Assembly (NCBI RefSeq): GCF_002000055.1
Contig: NZ_MVBD01000017.1
Coordinates: 1 to 60,761 of the forward strand
Length of the DNA stretch: 60,761 nt
Source: Marinicella sediminis
GTDB taxonomy: Bacteria; Pseudomonadota; Gammaproteobacteria; Xanthomonadales; Marinicellaceae
Reading direction: 5' to 3'
Under the pieces are notes generated by a model that worked only from the letters and a program-made list of their open reading frames with translations, was not told the DNA's origin and made no database searches. The position numbers were made by a program, and so were the translations under genes. This document shows, piece by piece, positions 59,101 to 60,761 of this stretch. How positions within the stretch are numbered: the stretch's first letter is position 1; each line of letters begins with the position of its first letter.

Positions 59101-60761
59101 TTTCATCATTCAATGCAGAGCGCCCTAATAAAACCAAATTCGAACGCTGTGTGTGACTGACAATTTCTTCAGCAAAAATCAAACCAATGCCGCCCAAACC
59201 ACCAGTGATGACATAGGTTCCGTTTTCCCGCCAAGGGGTATCCAACCCGGCTCGATTCAGGTTGATTTCTGAATAACTTTGAACATATTGTTTACCATTG
59301 ACACAGCGAATGGCTTCAGCGCCGATGTCCTCACTACCATCCTTGATCAAGCGGACAATTTCATCAGCCGATGAATGGCCTTCAACCGCAATGACCTGAC
59401 CATGGAATTGAGGAAATTCTGCATGGACCGTTTTTAACAAGGCCACCAATCCATCTTGTAAAATGGCGGCTTTATCACTGGGCAAGAACACCTGGATCAT
59501 TTGCTCATCAGCGGTTTTTTCTGCAAGCAGTTTTTGTATGTGTTCAAAAACAGCTGTTGCATATGCTTCAAACTGTTGGTCAATTTTTTTATCATCTGGA
59601 TCAAGACTCAACACCGAAACTTCTGGCAGCTGTGCCTCAATCGATCTGACGTCAACTGATAAACCAGCCAAAATCACGTGACATGGTTGCCCGTAAAGAC
59701 CTGCCGTATTGCCTGAATTGTGTTCTTTCCATTCAGGTATATAGACCATGTTTTCGTTGATCGCCTGAACACCCATCCTGGATTGCCGGTTAAGCATTCG
59801 GGAAGTCAAACCATGTAATTTCAGGCACAGTTCACCAGACGGTGTCAAAAGTTCGATGTCAATTTTCTGCACGTCTTTTGTTTGTGGGCCCACTGAAAAC
59901 GCAGCCCAGGCCCACACCTCCTCAGGACAGGGGCTGAACACATCCAAATAGTCTAATGCAAATGGCAACATCGGTTGTTCAGGCATTTCTGGGTACAACC
60001 CAATGGTTGCCTGAATGGCGCTGTCCAGCAAACTTGGGTGAATCACAAAATCACCCACTTGTTCAACGGCGGCAGATTGTGGCAATTTGATTTTAGCCAA
60101 CACCTCCCGATCACCAATAAGCACTTGCTCTAATCCCCTGAAGCCCGGTCCGTACTGCAACGCCATGTCATCAAACAAACGATAACAATCGTCAGCCATC
60201 AATGAGGGCGCTTCCATGCGTTTTTTCATGCCCTCAAGATCACGCGCCGGTGCCCCACTTGATTGTATCCACAGGGCTTTGCCGTTGCTGTGTGTCTGAC
60301 CAGCCGAAGTCTCATCACAACCGGTAAGAACCGCATATGAAATTTCATTGGTCGACAATGGAGTCAGAACCATATCAACACCCTGGTATTGCTCAGCAGC
60401 TGATATGGGTCTTGACCAAACCACTTGACTTAATCGCAAGTGGCTGTTTTCAGGTGGCACTTTCATGGCCTGATTCACTGCGGCCCGAGCCATTTCCAGA
60501 TAGGCCACCCCTGGCAGGACTTTAAGACCACCCACTTTGTGATCTGCCAGGAAGAACTCATCACCAGTGAACGATGATTGATAGCGCTGTTCATACAAGT
60601 CAGACACATTGCGATGTAACAACGGATGTAACTGGGTTGATACTTTGGCGGTGTCATTGGACACCCATTGCAAGGTACTGCCTGGGCTGGACCACCAGTA
60701 ACGCTCTTTGGCAAACGGATACAGTGGCAATGAAACCCGCCTTGGCACAGAGCCTGGGTAC
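53153..60761 (-). CDS. Trans-AT PKS A, 3' part: DH-KR-ACP | KS-DH-KR-ACP (5' end beyond right edge)
   Basis: The frame is open to the right edge and begins inside the post-KS linker (VSLPLYPFAKERY), so the upstream KS lies outside the window. Domains by position: DH about 60635-59790 (ADHKVGGLKVLPG and LLDSAIQ); KR about 59270-58740 (GGLGGIG; Ser, Tyr and Asn kept in SSVAASLG and YAAANGF); ACP about 58420-58180 (FGMDSIAF); KS about 57975-56650 (ETACSSSL, ETHGTGT, KSNIGH); DH about 56090-55230; KR about 54500-53900; ACP about 53400-53190 (YGLDSITA). The second DH keeps His (KHACFD) and Asp (DLTLQ) but lacks the Gly and Pro of HxxxGxxxxP. The second KR has Thr where the catalytic Asn is usual (YAYSTAF). 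The protein ends after the ACP with a Lys-rich tail and should hand the chain to PKS B. Confidence 0.95.
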   Translation of the reverse strand, partial: YPGSVPRRVSLPLYPFAKERYWWSSPGSTLQWVSNDTAKVSTQLHPLLHRNVSDLYEQRYQSSFTGDEFFLADHKVGGLKVLPGVAYLEMARAAVNQAMKVPPENSHLRLSQVVWSRPISAAEQYQGVDMVLTPLSTNEISYAVLTGCDETSAGQTHSNGKALWIQSSGAPARDLEGMKKRMEAPSLMADDCYRLFDDMALQYGPGFRGLEQVLIGDREVLAKIKLPQSAAVEQVGDFVIHPSLLDSAIQATIGLYPEMPEQPMLPFALDYLDVFSPCPEEVWAWAAFSVGPQTKDVQKIDIELLTPSGELCLKLHGLTSRMLNRQSRMGVQAINENMVYIPEWKEHNSGNTAGLYGQPCHVILAGLSVDVRSIEAQLPEVSVLSLDPDDKKIDQQFEAYATAVFEHIQKLLAEKTADEQMIQVFLPSDKAAILQDGLVALLKTVHAEFPQFHGQVIAVEGHSSADEIVRLIKDGSEDIGAEAIRCVNGKQYVQSYSEINLNRAGLDTPWRENGTYVITGGLGGIGLIFAEEIVSHTQRSNLVLLGRSALNDEKRTIIDRLQGAGAKVTYHQVDVADSDRMHDTFIEIKANHDQITGVLHCAGINRDNYILNKTAAEFKEVMAAKVKGTVNLCEQTRYENLDFFVLFSSVAASLGNAGQADYAAANGFMDSYAAYRQALVDTGLRKGFSLSINWPLWQDGGIGLHIQDLRLMESQTGMVAMPKAMALGQFRQALAGKAQRVMPLFGDRDKINNTFFAKPMIKAQVAAVEKPATTPTQAGNNDLLTNAVTAALLGHLSTLLSIAEEDLDTDTNLSDFGMDSIAFSELSNVLNQHYQLEINPTLFFEYQTLNEFVPYLIENHATELAETLGVEDTDQEVALHEPRALAGDQAAHQEVAVVNQSSLTVVPTGVNRFFTANHSQTNPQQVFQQNQQEPVAVIGVSAKFPGANDLDEFWDNLLEGKSSIREVPESRWDWKAFFGDPKTEKNKTNIKWGGFVDGVEAFDPLFFGISPTEAKMMDPQQRIMMMFIWSVIEDAGYSSASLAGSDTGIFVGTSNSGYSDLINHAGIGIEGYSSTSLVPSVGPNRMSYLLDLHGPSEPIETACSSSLVAIHRAVESIQSGACSAAITGGINIIITPWAHIAFSKAGMLCEDGLCKTFSENANGYVRGEGMGMLFLKRLSAAQEDGDDVYAVIRGTAENHGGRANTLTSPNPKAQSSLLLKAYRKAGIDPRTIGFIETHGTGTQLGDPIEINGLKNTFKALYEEHDLDQPEMAHCGLGSVKSNIGHLELAAGVAGVIKVMLQLKHGTRVKSLHCETVNPQILLANSPFFIQQENDDWPIINDDQGNPLPRRAGVSSFGFGGVNAHVILEEYIEPALSHTGRDHGLPQVVVLSAKTKDALAAKVTDLLDYLHGLPEANSLILERIAYTSQVGRDAMDVRLALMVHDIEELKEQLIAFRNHELNVKGVMYSGGKVKQDLYADFAADEDLQQTVETWINKGKHHKLAALWVKGFAFDWNELYRSNKPRRIHLPTYPFAEDFTWLETDNNDLYTTVEQSFSSHPLLHSNQSTLVEHKYLTDLDRRPGWLRKHACFDRPCVSASTYLELGCAALQHALPAGSQHSLQLDNVLWVGHEYTDQSKALLTRVSAAQFGLDHKNAIEFEVFNGQHEGAEANMPACQGRACHSAQTDLGQVDVAALLAELAPHGMNVEQHRKALTDAGFTVNASIDSLTGMFQKQDQLVFTYQRDRQSLKLDEGMVLPASILDLTLQMLASVLCEQGHTRNLHLYPFAMNHLSVLPGNVGDLIVSVQLNMSNQLGQETCAVDLTMMDGDGNCLLVLQGLELGAAELNANDQLQKTNKDWLTIAENWESAALDLESESWNDRLTAQSGAQLLVLSDQQGHADQLTALSQQIAEIIGEEESLWNLAHVPLTASGIDLDAMLKAVAVDRPVALMLFLSDVNQVSQAEAQIEQVYLTVQALLKHVASNHIQGYCIYHESGDLADVYRQSLAGLFKTAMLENPLHRHRCIAFNGISREQSDAMMLNVLQEWLCDDTQNLQAASVPMIRYDNGQRLVATVREEEIINLAADVPQFRTGATYLMVGGLGAAGEQVCRVLARDYRANLIILSTRSEAAVSDRLDQLRAAGATVHYHSVDVLNRDAVDQCIESLSEQGIQINGVLHMARRSSDDLIINKSVNTFSEIAAVKVAGTINIDEATKDHPIEFFLLYSSIASFGLRGAASYAYSTAFQNAFARHRNALAHHHQRTGRCLSICWGQWDVDGAVDEADMANRLQQFAAAGVDSISATDALEVMKLSLLSDREVVGYVPVTNKTKVLASLGLENSASSVNREIRANLLSFDRGEMTRQKFSEFLNSLQDQDISPALESEILAAIQRSEHRQQTSAASAWQLETTNQELQSPPVKQPKPEQDAPPVKEQGLVKQTSQHSVTANAMEPGADKKSYTGLIIQIMEQALGIDKTVIEFDQSFQSYGLDSITAIQMTNLLEKHFSLQIPPNWLIEYSTVNVLAEKILNEKKTQNKVA

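Noticed and set aside
59-60714. Many plus-strand and out-of-frame ORFs of 60-170 codons
   Set aside because: They lie opposite or within the long PKS and other genes, have no recognisable domains or consistent ribosome sites, and are best seen as shadows of the coding frames.
1806-60761. Integrated AT or thioesterase domains in the PKS proteins
   Set aside because: No GHSxG-type AT domain follows any KS and no TE motif is present; loading is in trans and release must occur beyond the left edge.
36669-60761. Repeated KS-region DNA as a mobile or repeat element
   Set aside because: Similarity among KS segments is explained by shared domain ancestry; no terminal repeats, transposase or target duplications were seen.

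Overview
The window is the interior of a large trans-acyltransferase polyketide synthase (trans-AT PKS) / NRPS biosynthetic cluster. All supported genes lie on the minus strand, so transcription runs from right to left. Coding density is very high, junctions are short or overlapping (ATGA, TGATG), and no rRNA, tRNA, CRISPR array, transposase or cis-acyltransferase domain was seen. No taxonomic marker gene is present. A MacAB-type periplasmic adaptor/ABC exporter points to a Gram-negative host, and the trans-AT enzymes resemble proteobacterial ones; a gammaproteobacterium is my inference only.

Layout in transcription order. (1) 60761-53153: PKS A, 5' end outside the window, DH-KR-ACP | KS-DH-KR-ACP. 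(2) 53110-51986: luciferase-like flavin monooxygenase. (3) 51929-36669: PKS B, O-MT-KS0-DH-ACP | KS-DH-KR-ACP | KS-KR-ACP | KS-DH, ending without an ACP. (4) 36672-27607: trans-acting enzymes, namely a PfaD-type enoyl reductase, an MBL-fold hydrolase, a beta-branching cassette (HMG-CoA synthase homologue, ECH1-type dehydratase, donor ACP, Cys-to-Ser decarboxylating KS), two acyltransferase-fold proteins and an Sfp-type phosphopantetheinyl transferase. (5) 27653-24297: a CHAT-like/STAND-ATPase protein whose protease residues appear lost. (6) 23839-18887: adaptor, ABC ATPase, FtsX/MacB-type permease and a small DoxX-like membrane protein. (7) 18719-1806: PKS C, ACP-DUF2156-like-PLP lyase | KS-DH-KR-ACP | KS-DH-KR-cMT-ACP-ACP | KS-DH(degenerate)-ACP. 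(8) 1793 to the left edge: an NRPS with a TubC-type docking domain, a condensation domain and the start of an adenylation domain.

The most notable point is the module split between PKS B and PKS C. PKS B stops after KS-DH, and PKS C starts with ACP, a DUF2156/GNAT-like domain and a PLP domain related to tyrosine phenol-lyase/tryptophanase. Together this gives KS-DH-ACP-DUF-PLP lyase with no KR, the order known from the sulfur-inserting module 8 of leinamycin LnmJ (KS-DH-ACP-DUF-SH). The beta-branching genes lie between the two halves. They contain an ECH1 dehydratase but no ECH2 decarboxylase in the window, as in the leinamycin branch logic, where the branch carboxylate is kept. I infer that this cluster builds a polyketide with a beta-carbon carrying both a carboxymethyl-type branch and a cysteine-derived thiol, here made by an internal module, extended by three further modules and passed to an NRPS.

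The phosphopantetheinyl transferase activates the carrier domains, one acyltransferase loads malonyl units, the second probably clears stalled chains, the PfaD protein reduces chosen double bonds, and the exporter with the DoxX-like protein probably handles export and self-protection.
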